Both the position numbers and the translations under genes were made by a program. A DNA stretch of 45,903 nucleotides from JBOGNO01 sp050747245 (GTDB taxonomy: Bacteria; Acidobacteriota; Terriglobia; Acidiferrales; UBA7541), in contig JBOGNO010000020.1 of NCBI GenBank assembly GCA_050747245.1, positions 1-45,903 on the forward strand, given 5' to 3'. Of this stretch, positions 25,953 through 34,900 are shown in pieces. Positions within the stretch are counted from its first letter, which is position 1. Each line of letters starts with the position of its first letter. The notes under the pieces are model-generated. The model did not search any database and was not told the DNA's origin. It worked only from the letters and a program-made list of their open reading frames with translations.

Positions 25953-26434
25953 GGTCTTGCCTCCTTTCCTATGGCCTGCTGGCCGGAGTAACGTTTTTCG
26001 ATTGCTTTCACTTTTCCGAGGCGCCGCTCGTGCCGCTCCTCGTGAGTAAATTTCGCTCCCATATAGTTCCGCGCTAGCTCCACGGCCAGTGCCGGGCCCA
26101 CCACGCGCCCTCCGAGCACGAGCACGTTCATATCGTCGTGCTCCACGCCCTGGTGTGCCGAGTAGCTGTCGTGGCAAAGTCCTGCCCGGATGCCGGGAAT
26201 TTTGTTCGCGGCCACCGAAGCCCCCACGCCGCTTCCGCAGATGAGGATGCCGCGTTCCCCGCGCCCTTCGAGCACCGCCCGCCCCACCGCCTCTGCGAAA
26301 TCGGGGTAGTCCACCGGCGTGGTGGCGTTATTCGTCCCCACGTCCACCACCTCGTGGCCCATGCCGCGGACGGCGTCCATTAGCGTCACTTTCAAATCGT
26401 ATCCAGCGTGGTCCGAACCCATCACCACCTTCAT
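25949..26434 (-). CDS. rpiB: ribose-5-phosphate isomerase B
   Basis: RpiB interconverts ribulose 5-phosphate and ribose 5-phosphate. The family pattern is clear: MKVVMGSDHAGYDLK at the start, EVVDVGTNN, VDYPDFAEAVGRAV, catalytic Cys in GILICGSGVGASVAANK, the HDSYSAHQGVEHDDMNVLVLGGRVVG stretch and a basic C-terminus. ATG 26434 follows GAGG. It begins 3 nt after the tkt stop and overlaps the tal/pgi start by four bases (ATGA), so the three are translationally linked. The ~15-residue tail (SGQQAIGKEARP) is slightly longer than usual. Confidence 0.95.
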   Translation of the reverse strand: MKVVMGSDHAGYDLKVTLMDAVRGMGHEVVDVGTNNATTPVDYPDFAEAVGRAVLEGRGERGILICGSGVGASVAANKIPGIRAGLCHDSYSAHQGVEHDDMNVLVLGGRVVGPALAVELARNYMGAKFTHEERHERRLGKVKAIEKRYSGQQAIGKEARP

Positions 26435-26437
26435 CGC

Positions 26438-28534
26438 TTACCTCGCTGCTCGCTTGACTTGTTCTTTCGCCGCGTTCACGACATTTTCCAGCGTGAACCC
26501 GAATTTCTTCACCAGTTCCTTCAGCGGAGCCGAAGCCCCAAACGTGGTCATTCCCACCGAGTGTCCCGTCATCCCCACGTAGCGGCTCCACCCGAACGTG
26601 GATGCCTGTTCAATCGAAACCCGCGCCGTCACGTCCGGCGGCAGCACGCTTCTGCGGTAATCTTCGGGTTGCTTCTCGAAAATTTCCCACGAAGGCATGC
26701 TCACCACGCGCGCCGCCACGCCTTCGGCCTTCAGCTTTTCGTACGCTTCGATCGCCAGGCCTACTTCCGTCCCCGTCGCCAGCAACATTACTTGCGGCTT
26801 TCCTCCCGGCGCATCCGCCAGGATGTAGGCTCCCTTGGCTACGCCCGAAGCTGGAGCGTATTTCTTGCGGTCCAGCGTGGGCATATTCTGCCGCGAGAGC
26901 ACTAGCACTGTAGGCTCGTGATGCAGTTGCATGATGAGCTTCCATGCTTCCGTCACTTCGTTGGCGTCCCCCGGTCGTAACACTATCAGTCCCGGTATTG
27001 CGCGCAGCGACGCCACCTGTTCAATCGGTTGATGCGTTGGCCCGTCCTCACCCACTCCGATTGAATCGTGCGTGAAGATGTAAATGACGGGAATCTCCAT
27101 GATCGCCGCCAGGCGGATGGGCGCCCGGCCATAATCGCTGAAGATCAGGAAGCCGGACCCGTACGGCCGCACCTTAGAAAGCGCCAAGCCGTTAAGCGCC
27201 GCGCCCATGGCGTGCTCGCGGATTCCGAAGTGGAAGTTTCGCCCGCCGTATCGCCCGGCTTCAAAATCGCCCGCTTCCGCAAATGTCAGCCGCGTCTTGG
27301 TCGAGGGCGCCAGATCCGCCGCTCCTCCGATGAGCCACGGCACGTTCTGCGCCAGCACGTTCAAAACTTTCGCCGAAGCCTCACGCCCCGCCAGTCCCTT
27401 TGCATCCACAGGAAATTCCGGAAGGTTTTTGTCCCAGCCCGTGGGCAGTTCGCGGTGTTGCATTTTGTATAGCTGGTCGGCGAGTTCCGGATATTTTGCT
27501 TTGTATTCTTCGAATTTCTTCATCCACGCTTCGCGCATTCCTCGGCCGCGTGTTCCCATGCCGTTTTTGAAATTATCGTACACGCCGTCCGGGACCAGGA
27601 ATTTTGCGTCCTCCGGCCAGCCGTAATTCTTCTTCGTCAGCCGGATCTCTTCTTCGCCCAGAGGTTCGCCGTGGGCCGCACTGGTGTCCTGCTTGTTGGG
27701 CGCGCCATACGCGATGTGACTGTCCACGATAATGAGCGTCGGACGGTCATGCGTATTGCGGAACGTCTGAAACGCCCGGTCCAGCATGTCCAGGTCGTTT
27801 GCGTCGCCCACGCGCAGCACGTTCCATCCGTAACCCAAATAACGCGTTGCCACGTCTTCGCTGAACGCCCAGTCCGTATGACCTTCGATCGTGATTTTGT
27901 TGTTGTCGTAAATCCAGCACAGGTTCGAGAGCTTAAGGTGCCCCGCCAGGGATGCCGCTTCGCCGGAGATGCCCTCCATCATGCAGCCGTCCCCGCACAG
28001 CGCGAACGCGTCGTAGTCGAACATCTCAAAGCCCGGCCGGTTGAAATAGCTGGCCATCCATTTTCCAGCCATGGCCATTCCCACGCTCGTGGCCACGCCT
28101 TGTCCCAGCGGCCCCGTCGTGGTTTCCACGCCCGAACACCAGCGGTATTCCGGATGTCCCGCGCACTTGCTCTCGAGCTGCCGGAATCTCTTGATGTCCT
28201 CGAGTTTCACGGTCACGTCGCCCAGCCGTTCGTAAGCCGGATTCACGGCCTTCACCTGCGCCAGGTGCAGCATCGAGTACAGCAGCATCGAAGCGTGCCC
28301 GCACGACAGCACGAACCGGTCGCGGTTCGGCCAGATGGGGTCGTCCGGATCGAATCGCAGATACCTCTGCCACAGGCAATACACCACCGGCGCCATGGCC
28401 ATGGCCGTTCCCGGATGGCCGGAATTCGCCTGCTGCACTGCATCCATCGAAAGTGTGCGGATCGTATTGATGCTCAGCAGATCCAGCTTCGCGTCGCTCG
28501 TCGCCTTTCCTTCCTTGACCGCTGTCGGTGACAT
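26438..28534 (-). CDS. tkt: transketolase
   Basis: This is the thiamine-diphosphate enzyme moving two-carbon ketol units between sugar phosphates. Markers in order are NTIRTLSMDAVQQANSGHPG, a VLSCGHASMLLYSMLHL segment and the TPP motif CGDGCMMEGISGEAASLAGHLKLSNLCWIYDNN. IEGHTDWAFSEDV, GIREHAMGAALNGLAL and a C-terminal domain with HSVGMTTFGASAPLKELVKKFGFT follow. ATG 28534 is chosen because GGAGGAGAAAG precedes it; the frame runs 15 codons further upstream without a ribosome-binding site. It is the first gene of the minus-strand operon tkt-rpiB-tal/pgi-gnd-fbp. Length is 698 residues, normal for the family. Confidence 0.95.
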   Translation of the reverse strand: MSPTAVKEGKATSDAKLDLLSINTIRTLSMDAVQQANSGHPGTAMAMAPVVYCLWQRYLRFDPDDPIWPNRDRFVLSCGHASMLLYSMLHLAQVKAVNPAYERLGDVTVKLEDIKRFRQLESKCAGHPEYRWCSGVETTTGPLGQGVATSVGMAMAGKWMASYFNRPGFEMFDYDAFALCGDGCMMEGISGEAASLAGHLKLSNLCWIYDNNKITIEGHTDWAFSEDVATRYLGYGWNVLRVGDANDLDMLDRAFQTFRNTHDRPTLIIVDSHIAYGAPNKQDTSAAHGEPLGEEEIRLTKKNYGWPEDAKFLVPDGVYDNFKNGMGTRGRGMREAWMKKFEEYKAKYPELADQLYKMQHRELPTGWDKNLPEFPVDAKGLAGREASAKVLNVLAQNVPWLIGGAADLAPSTKTRLTFAEAGDFEAGRYGGRNFHFGIREHAMGAALNGLALSKVRPYGSGFLIFSDYGRAPIRLAAIMEIPVIYIFTHDSIGVGEDGPTHQPIEQVASLRAIPGLIVLRPGDANEVTEAWKLIMQLHHEPTVLVLSRQNMPTLDRKKYAPASGVAKGAYILADAPGGKPQVMLLATGTEVGLAIEAYEKLKAEGVAARVVSMPSWEIFEKQPEDYRRSVLPPDVTARVSIEQASTFGWSRYVGMTGHSVGMTTFGASAPLKELVKKFGFTLENVVNAAKEQVKRAAR

Positions 28535-28933
28535 CTTTCTCCTCCGGTTCAATCTCGCGGAGCGCTGCGCGCTCAGCAATTTCTAAATTTCTTCGACGTG
28601 CTCGGGGACGTTCGTGACGGCTTTTCTCGTGCCCTCCGGAAACATTCCGGCTGCTTCAAGGTCGTGGTGGAGACGGCGTTCAGAATCTCAGCCTCCAAAT
28701 CTCGTGGGCGAGAACAGGTGGGTAGTCGCACCTTCTGGAAATCTAAATCCAGACACTTTCGGGCAGGGAACGCGCCGCCCGACCCAACCACCACCCGGCT
28801 TCGAGCGGGGCAAGGCTAGCACCGCAACATGTGTTTGTCACTAGAGATTTAGCTTCAGCCGCGGGCCGCGCCCGTCCCGCTCGCCCGGAGCGAATTCGGT
28901 TAACTACAGTCGCATATTCTGCGCATTTGTCGC
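28535..28933. other. 399-bp intergenic region between pilT copy 1 and tkt
   Basis: Both flanking genes are on the minus strand. No gene-like frame is visible. It should hold the tkt operon promoter. Close to the pilT stop, CGCTC-CGGGC-GAGCG and CGGGC-GCG-GCCCG could form small GC hairpins on the minus strand (about 28865-28900), but no T-run follows. The first ~30 nt after the pilT stop are the former coding end of that gene. Confidence 0.35.
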
Positions 28934-30013
28934 TTACGAGATTCCCGTCTCAAACTCGATCACGCCGTCGCGAATCATTTGCTCGATGACCCCGTCGAAA
29001 TCTTGCATCCCTTCGGTCGCACCGCCGTGCATCGCCTCGAGCAGTTTCTTGCCGTCGTGTTCGCCTTTCTCCACATACTCTCGCGTGCGCAGAGTGGATT
29101 TCAGGATTTCAATCGCCGCCACGCGCCCGCCCCCGTTCTTCCGCGCGAAAAGCCGCTGTGAAACGATATAGCGGAAAGATTTCGCGAAGCGTGCTCGCAT
29201 CATTTGCTGCTCGCTCGGCGGGAAGGCACCCACGACCCGTTCGATGGTCTTCGCCGCGTCAATCGTGTGTAGCGTCGAAAGAACCAGGTGCCCCATTTCG
29301 GCCGCCTCGATGGCCACCTCGATTGTTTCGCGGTCTCGCAAATCTCCCACCACGATCACTCTCGGCGCCTGCCTCAGCGCCGCCCGCAGCGCCAGCGCGA
29401 AGCTCGGTGTGTCGGAGTGCAATTCCCGCTGATGAATCGTGGATTTTAAGTGGTTGTGCAGAAACTCGATGGGATCCTCGATCGTGACGATGTGGTACGC
29501 CTTTTCCAGGTTGATCTTGTTCAGGATCGCCGCGAGCGTCGTGGACTTTCCCGAACCCGCCGCCCCGGTCACCAGCACGATTCCGTTGCGCAGCTCTGCG
29601 ATTTCCGCCAATTGCGGAGGCAGCTTCAGCGATTCGAAGCTCGGGATCTCGGTCGGGATCACCCGCATCACGATGGCCAGCGTTCCTCGCTGCGAAAATA
29701 TGTTCACGCGAAATCGCGCCACTTTCGGCACGCTGTAGGAGATGTCGCAGCTTCCTTCCTCCCGCAGCTTTTGCTGCGCCGATTGATTTTTTCCCATCAG
29801 GTCCGCGGCGATGCCCAGGATTGCGTCCGGCGTAAGCACTCCCGCGTCGGGGATACTCACCTCTGTCAGTTGTCCGTTCAACTCCACCTGCGGCGCTCGT
29901 CCGGGCGAAAATATTAGGTCGCTGATTTCCGGCGAGTCGCGCACGATGGTGGCTATGATTTTGGCCGTGAGCAAATGCTGGGTTGACGGGACTGGCAGTG
30001 CGCTGGTTAACAT
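28934..30013 (-). CDS. pilT: PilT-family type IV pilus retraction ATPase, copy 1 (divergent)
   Basis: The protein is a PilT hexameric ATPase that would power pilus retraction. ATG 30013 has GAGGAG 7 nt upstream; this aligns with the start of copy 2. Walker A is GAAGSGKST (150-158) instead of GPTGSGKST. The Asp box is VTIEDPIEFLH, the Walker B region VIVVGDLRDRETI has Asp224 where the catalytic Glu is expected, and the His box is STLHT. The protein ends at residue 359 with a TAA. The next codons still encode ATNAQNMRL, matching the YASNMNNLRLQL with which copy 2 continues, so copy 1 has lost its C-terminus by a point mutation. Reduced or altered ATPase activity is plausible. It is about 80% identical to copy 2 by eye. 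Confidence 0.85.
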   Translation of the reverse strand: MLTSALPVPSTQHLLTAKIIATIVRDSPEISDLIFSPGRAPQVELNGQLTEVSIPDAGVLTPDAILGIAADLMGKNQSAQQKLREEGSCDISYSVPKVARFRVNIFSQRGTLAIVMRVIPTEIPSFESLKLPPQLAEIAELRNGIVLVTGAAGSGKSTTLAAILNKINLEKAYHIVTIEDPIEFLHNHLKSTIHQRELHSDTPSFALALRAALRQAPRVIVVGDLRDRETIEVAIEAAEMGHLVLSTLHTIDAAKTIERVVGAFPPSEQQMMRARFAKSFRYIVSQRLFARKNGGGRVAAIEILKSTLRTREYVEKGEHDGKKLLEAMHGGATEGMQDFDGVIEQMIRDGVIEFETGIS

Positions 30014-30142
30014 GGGAATACTCCTCGGGAGGGGAGCCGGGCAGCTGAAGCCCGGCCTTGAACACCGAGTCTGCGCTTCTGCCGCGCTCTGCGCCACTTT
30101 TCCCGGCGGGCATTTGGCGTAAGAAACAATTCCCGTTTCCCC
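30014..30142 (-). promoter_or_regulatory. conserved leader of pilT copy 1, with hairpin
   Basis: About 130 nt upstream of the start closely match the leader of pilT copy 2, including GGGAATTGTT, TACGCCAAATGC, CGCGGCAGA and GCGCAGACTCGG. A 7-bp hairpin, GCCGGGC (30036-30042) with GCCCGGC (30050-30056), lies just before the Shine-Dalgarno. Its conservation may reflect a structured mRNA leader or only the shared origin. A GTG-started extension of pilT into this region (from 30097) cannot be excluded. Confidence 0.4.
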
Positions 30143-30150
30143 GCGGCTGA

Positions 30151-30324
30151 ATCTTTACTCCGCGGTTTCGTGCGTCTCTTTCTCTGCGTTTTTTTCTTGC
30201 TGGCGGCCCTGTTGACCTCGAGCTCTGCTTCGGCTCAATCGCCTGACGAGGATTTACTCAAGCCCTGGAGTGGCGGCTGGTTGGGCCGTTTCGCGGCGGA
30301 CGTGTGCTCGCGGTTACTGTCGTG
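30151..30324 (+). pseudogene. decayed 5' fragment of the BNR/VPS10-like gene
   Basis: This stretch aligns with 31906-32080, the first ~57 codons of BNR paralogue 2. It shares CCGCGGTTTCGTGCGTCT, TCTGCGTTTTTTT, GGCTCAATCGCC, TGGAGTGGCGGCTGG and CCGTTTCGCGGCGGACG. The ATG has become ATC, and one base is lost where the intact copy has AAGGGTCTGG (here AAGCCCTGG), shifting the frame. A TGA is then reached and homology stops after about 174 bp. It marks the right end of the duplicated segment that also contains pilT. The following 120 bp to pilT copy 2 show no recognisable feature. Confidence 0.85.
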
Positions 30325-30445
30325 AGGCTAGCGACCGTCCATCGAGCGATCTTTTCCTGTGAAGCGTCTCGTTTTGCTCTCTTGGCCGGTAGTTGGTTAG
30401 GGAGAATGGCTTTCCGGGCAATGACCCGAGCGCCGCAAGCTCCGC

Positions 30446-31642
30446 TTAGCGCTCGATCTCGATTTCAGTTTCCCTTCCGGCTGCCGGTGTCGTAACAGGC
30501 TCAGGTTCCTGTTCGCCGAGCGCGGCATCGCTTAGCTGCAGCCGCAAATTATTCATGTTCGAGGCGTACGAAATTCCTATCTCGAAGTCGATCACTCCGC
30601 CGCGGATCAATTGCTCGATCACCCCGTCGAAATCCTGCATCCCTTCGGTTGAGCCGTCGCGCATCGCGTCGAGCAGCGTCTTGCCCTCTTGTTCGCCTTT
30701 CTCGACATACTCTCGCGTGCGCATCGTGGATTTCAGGATTTCAATCGCCGCCACGCGTCCGCCGCTCTTCCGCGGGATCAGCCGCTGCGAAACGATGTAG
30801 CGGAATGATTTCGCGAAGCGCGTTCGGATCACCTGCTGGTCGCTCAGCGGGAAGACTCCCACGATCCGCTCGATGGTTTTCGAGGCGTCTATGGTGTGCA
30901 GCGTCGAAAATACCAGGTGTCCCGTTTCCGCCGCCTCGATGGCGATTTCGATCGTTTCGCGGTCTCGCATCTCTCCTACCAGGATCACTTTCGGAGCCTG
31001 CCTCAGCGCCGCCCGCAGCGCCAGCGCGAAACTTGGTGTGTCGGAGTGCAATTCCCGCTGGTGAATCGTGGATTTCAGATGCTTGTGCAGAAACTCGATG
31101 GGATCCTCGATCGTGACGATGTGGTACGCCTTTTCCAGATTGATCTTGTTCAAGATCGCCGCGAGCGTCGTGGATTTTCCCGAACCCGTCGGCCCCGTCA
31201 CCAGCACGATCCCGTTCCGCAGCTCTGCAATTTCAGCCAGTTGCGGCGGCAGGTTTAGCGACTCGAAGCTCGGGATGGAATTCGGAATCACGCGCATCAC
31301 GATGGCCAACGTCCCGCGCTGGGAAAAAATGTTCACGCGAAATCGCGCCACCTTCGACACGCTGTAGGATATGTCGCAGCTTCCGTTTTCTCGCAGTTTC
31401 TGCTGCGCCGATTGATTCTTCCCAATCAGGTCCGCGGCAATCCGGTGGATCGCGTCCGGCATGAGCTTTCCCACCTCGGGGATATTCACCTCCGTCAGTT
31501 GCCCGCTCAACTCCACCTGCGGCGCTCTTCCAGGCGAAAATATTAGGTCGCTGACCTGCGGCGAGACGCGCACCATCGTCGTGATGATCGCGGCCGTGGG
31601 AATCTGCTGCGCAGGCGGGGCCGGAGGGGCAATCGTTGCCAC
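30446..31642 (-). CDS. pilT: PilT-family type IV pilus retraction ATPase, copy 2 (canonical)
   Basis: GTG 31642 has GAGGAG 7 nt upstream and aligns with the ATG of copy 1; the open frame continues 41 codons upstream through the leader. All motifs are canonical: GPTGSGKST (150-158), VTIEDPIEFLH, ILVGEMRDRETI with catalytic Glu224, and STLHTIDASKT. After GIS the protein continues YASNMNNLRLQLSDAALGEQEPEP and an acidic tail to 398 residues, the usual PilT C-terminus plus about 25 residues. This is the copy most likely to drive retraction. No pilM-Q or pilB genes are in the window, so the rest of the pilus machinery lies elsewhere. Confidence 0.92.
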   Translation of the reverse strand: MATIAPPAPPAQQIPTAAIITTMVRVSPQVSDLIFSPGRAPQVELSGQLTEVNIPEVGKLMPDAIHRIAADLIGKNQSAQQKLRENGSCDISYSVSKVARFRVNIFSQRGTLAIVMRVIPNSIPSFESLNLPPQLAEIAELRNGIVLVTGPTGSGKSTTLAAILNKINLEKAYHIVTIEDPIEFLHKHLKSTIHQRELHSDTPSFALALRAALRQAPKVILVGEMRDRETIEIAIEAAETGHLVFSTLHTIDASKTIERIVGVFPLSDQQVIRTRFAKSFRYIVSQRLIPRKSGGRVAAIEILKSTMRTREYVEKGEQEGKTLLDAMRDGSTEGMQDFDGVIEQLIRGGVIDFEIGISYASNMNNLRLQLSDAALGEQEPEPVTTPAAGRETEIEIER

Positions 31643-31771
31643 GCTGAGTCTCCTCGAAACTGCAACCGGGCAGCCGAAGCCCGGCCTTTGACTCCGAGTC
31701 TGCGCCTCTGCCGCGTGCTGCGCCAGTCTTCCAGCCGCGCATTTGGCGTAAGTAACAATTCCCATTCCCCA
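31643..31771 (-). promoter_or_regulatory. conserved leader of pilT copy 2, with hairpin
   Basis: It matches the copy 1 leader at most positions, with the same order of blocks. The hairpin here is CCGGGC (31666-31671) with GCCCGG (31679-31684) around a 7-nt loop. The intergenic space to the divergent BNR gene (31906) also contains the promoters of both genes; I cannot place them precisely. Confidence 0.4.
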
Positions 31772-31905
31772 CGCGACTCAATCCTCATGCCGCTGTCCTC
31801 CGAGCTTTCCCGTCGCAGCCCAACCCCCGGGCGAAACCAAAACTTTTCTCTTCTCGTCTCTTCTTTCGCGTTAAAATCCGCCCGCAATCTTTGAGGAGGC
31901 TGCGC

Positions 31906-34900
31906 ATGTTTTCACCCCGCGGTTTCGTGCGTCTTTCTTTCTGCGTTTTTTTGGTGCTGGCGGTCCTGCTGACCCCGGCCTCCGCTCCGGCTCAATCGCC
32001 CGACAAAGATTTTTTCAAGGGTCTGGAGTGGCGGCTGGTGGGGCCGTTTCGCGGCGGACGCGTGCTCGCGGTTACCGGCGTGCCCGGCGACGCCAGCACG
32101 TTTTACTTCGGCGCCGTCGCCGGCGGTGTCTGGAAAACCACCGACGGCGGGCTTACCTGGGTGCCGCTCACGGACAAGACTCCGATCATGTCCGTCGGCG
32201 CGATTGCCGTGGCGCCTTCCGATCCCAATGTGATTTACGTCGGCACGGGGGAATCCTGCCTGCGCGGAAATATTTCTTTTGGCGACGGCATGTACAAGTC
32301 CGTGGACGCGGGGAAGACATGGGCGCACATCGGGCTTGAAGATACGCAGCACATCGCGCGCATCGTGGTGGATCCAAAAAATTCCGATGTTGTTTTTGTC
32401 GCCGCGTTCGGCCACGCGTATGGCTCGAATGTGGAACGCGGCGTGTTTCGTTCCGCTGACGGAGGCAAGACCTGGCAGAAGGTTCTCTACAAGGACGACA
32501 AGACTGGAGCAATAGATCTGGCGATGGACCCGGGGAATTCGCACATCCTCTATGCCGCGCTTTACGAAGCCTATCGCAACCCGTGGACGATGGTCAGCGG
32601 CGGGCCGGGAAGCGGCCTGTATAAATCGAGTGATGGAGGAATCACCTGGACGCAGCTAACCGGCCACGGTTTACCAGAGGGAGTTCTCGGAAGAATCGGC
32701 ATCGCCGTGGGTGCGGATTCCAGTCGCCTCTATGCCTTGATCGAAGCCAAGGAAGGCGGGCTCTACCGCTCCGACGACGCGGGTGAGACGTGGCAAAAGG
32801 TCACCGACGATCATCGTTTCACGCAGCGCGCCTGGTATTTCACGCACATCTTCGCAGATCCAAAAAGCCCGGACACGCTCTACATCCTGAATACGGGCAT
32901 GTACCGCTCCACCGATGCGGGAAAAACTTTCACCTCCATTTCCGCGCCCCATGGCGATCGCCACGGACTGTGGATTGATCCTGCCGACCCCAATCGCATG
33001 ATCGAGAGCGACGACGGCGGCGCCACTGTCACTCAGAACGGCGGAAAATCCTGGACCACGGAAGGGAATCAGCCGACGGCGCAGTTCTATCACATCTCCA
33101 CCGACAATCAATTCAACTACTACCTCTACGGCGCGCAGCAGGATAATTCCACCGTGGCTATAGCCAGCCGCAGCGATGAAGGCGCCATCGACCGCCCGGA
33201 CTGGTATTCCGTGGGCGGCGGAGAAAGCGGCTACATCATTCCAGATCCGCGCGATCCCTTGATTGTGTACGCCGGTTCGTATGACGGCCTCATCACACGT
33301 TACAATCGTCATGACGGCGAAACGCAGGACGTTTCTCCCTGGCCACTCAATCCCATGGGCTCTGGTGCTGCCGGTCTCGAGCACCGTTTCCAATGGACCG
33401 CTCCCATCGCCGGCTCGCCGCAGGATCCCTCCGCTATCTATTTCGGCGGCGAAGCCATTTTCAAGACCACCGACGGCGGCATGTCTTGGACGCAGATCAG
33501 CCCAGACCTGACGCGCAACGACAAGACCAAGCAGCAATCTTCCGGCGGCCCGATCACCCAGGACAACACCAGCGTCGAATATTACGACACGGTATTCACC
33601 ATCGCGGAATCGCCGAAAGAGAAGGGCCTCATCTGGGCGGGTTCCGATGACGGTCTCGTGCATCTCACACGCGATGGCGGGAAGAATTGGTCCAACGTCA
33701 CGCCCAAAGGATTTCCCGAATGGGCGATGATCAGCCTGATTGAACCCTCCCTTCACGATGCTGGAACAGCGTTCGTGGCCGTGGACGCCCACAAGCTCGA
33801 CGATTACCGTCCCTACATTTTCGTGACCGGCGATTACGGGAAAACATGGAAGAAGCTCGGCGGTGGAATTCCAGACACCAGTTACGTTCACGTCGTGCGT
33901 CAGGATCCGGTTCGCGGGGACTTGCTCTTTGCCGGGACGGAGACGGGCATTTACGTTTCATTTGACGGCGGGGTTTATTGGAAACCTCTTCAATTGAATC
34001 TGCCGCGTGTGCCGGTGCATGACATCGCCATTCACGGCAACGATTTGATCGTGGCCACGCACGGCCGCGCTTTCTGGGTATTGGATGACATCACCCCCCT
34101 TCGCCAGATGGAGGGCCACACGCGCGAAGAAGAAGCGCATCTCTTCACGCCCCAGCCTGCTTATCGTTTCCGCGGCGGCGGATTCCGTGTTCCGCGCAAT
34201 CTTGCCTTTGGCTCCAATCCTCCTGCAGGCGCCATCATTAATTACACGCTCAAATCCGCGCCCAAGGAGCCGCTTACGCTCGAAATCCTCGATGCCGATG
34301 GCAAACTTGTGCGCAAGTATTCGAGCAAAAAAGAAAAGGAAGGTCAGGGAGCGAGTGAGCCCGGCGAATTTGGCGGTGGAGGCGGCAGCATGCCCTCGAC
34401 CGACGCCGGTATTAATCGCTTTGTCTGGGATCTCCGCTACGAGCCGCCCAGCCGCGTTCCCGGAGCTGTTTCCTGGGGAGGCCGTCCCATCGGCCCTCTC
34501 GCCGCGCCGGGTAATTATCAGGTCAAGCTGACCGTCGCGGGCAAGAGCTACACCGCGCCGTTAGAGGTGAAGAAAGACCCGCGCGTCGAAGCCTCCGACG
34601 CCGACTTGCAGAAGCAATTTGATCTCGCCTTGAAATTGCGCGCGCGCATCACCGAAGGCCATGATGCCGTCAACGAGATCCGCGACGTCCGCACGCAGCT
34701 TCAGGCGCTGCAGAATCGCCTGGGCAGCGACCCCCAATATAAGGACATTTCCGTCTCCGCCGCGGATCTCATCAAGAAGCTCGACGCCATCGAAAGCTCC
34801 ATCATCCAGCCGAAATCCAAGACCAACGAAGATCCGCTCAATTATCCGATTCAGGTCGCCGATCAGCTCATGGCCCTCGACAGCACCGTCGAGGATGCCG

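Noticed and set aside
25953..26177. 75-codon N-terminal extension of the tal/pgi fusion
   Set aside because: It is rpiB in another frame; ATG 25952 has a strong AGGAGG and overlaps the rpiB stop.
30014..31771. c-di-GMP (GEMM) riboswitch in the pilT leaders
   Set aside because: Some CGCAG and GCCAAA-like pieces recall it, but the conserved GGGACGCAAAGC core and receptor pairing are not present.
32671..33891. A 406-codon reverse frame inside BNR paralogue 2
   Set aside because: It is a shadow of the propeller repeats with no own signals.
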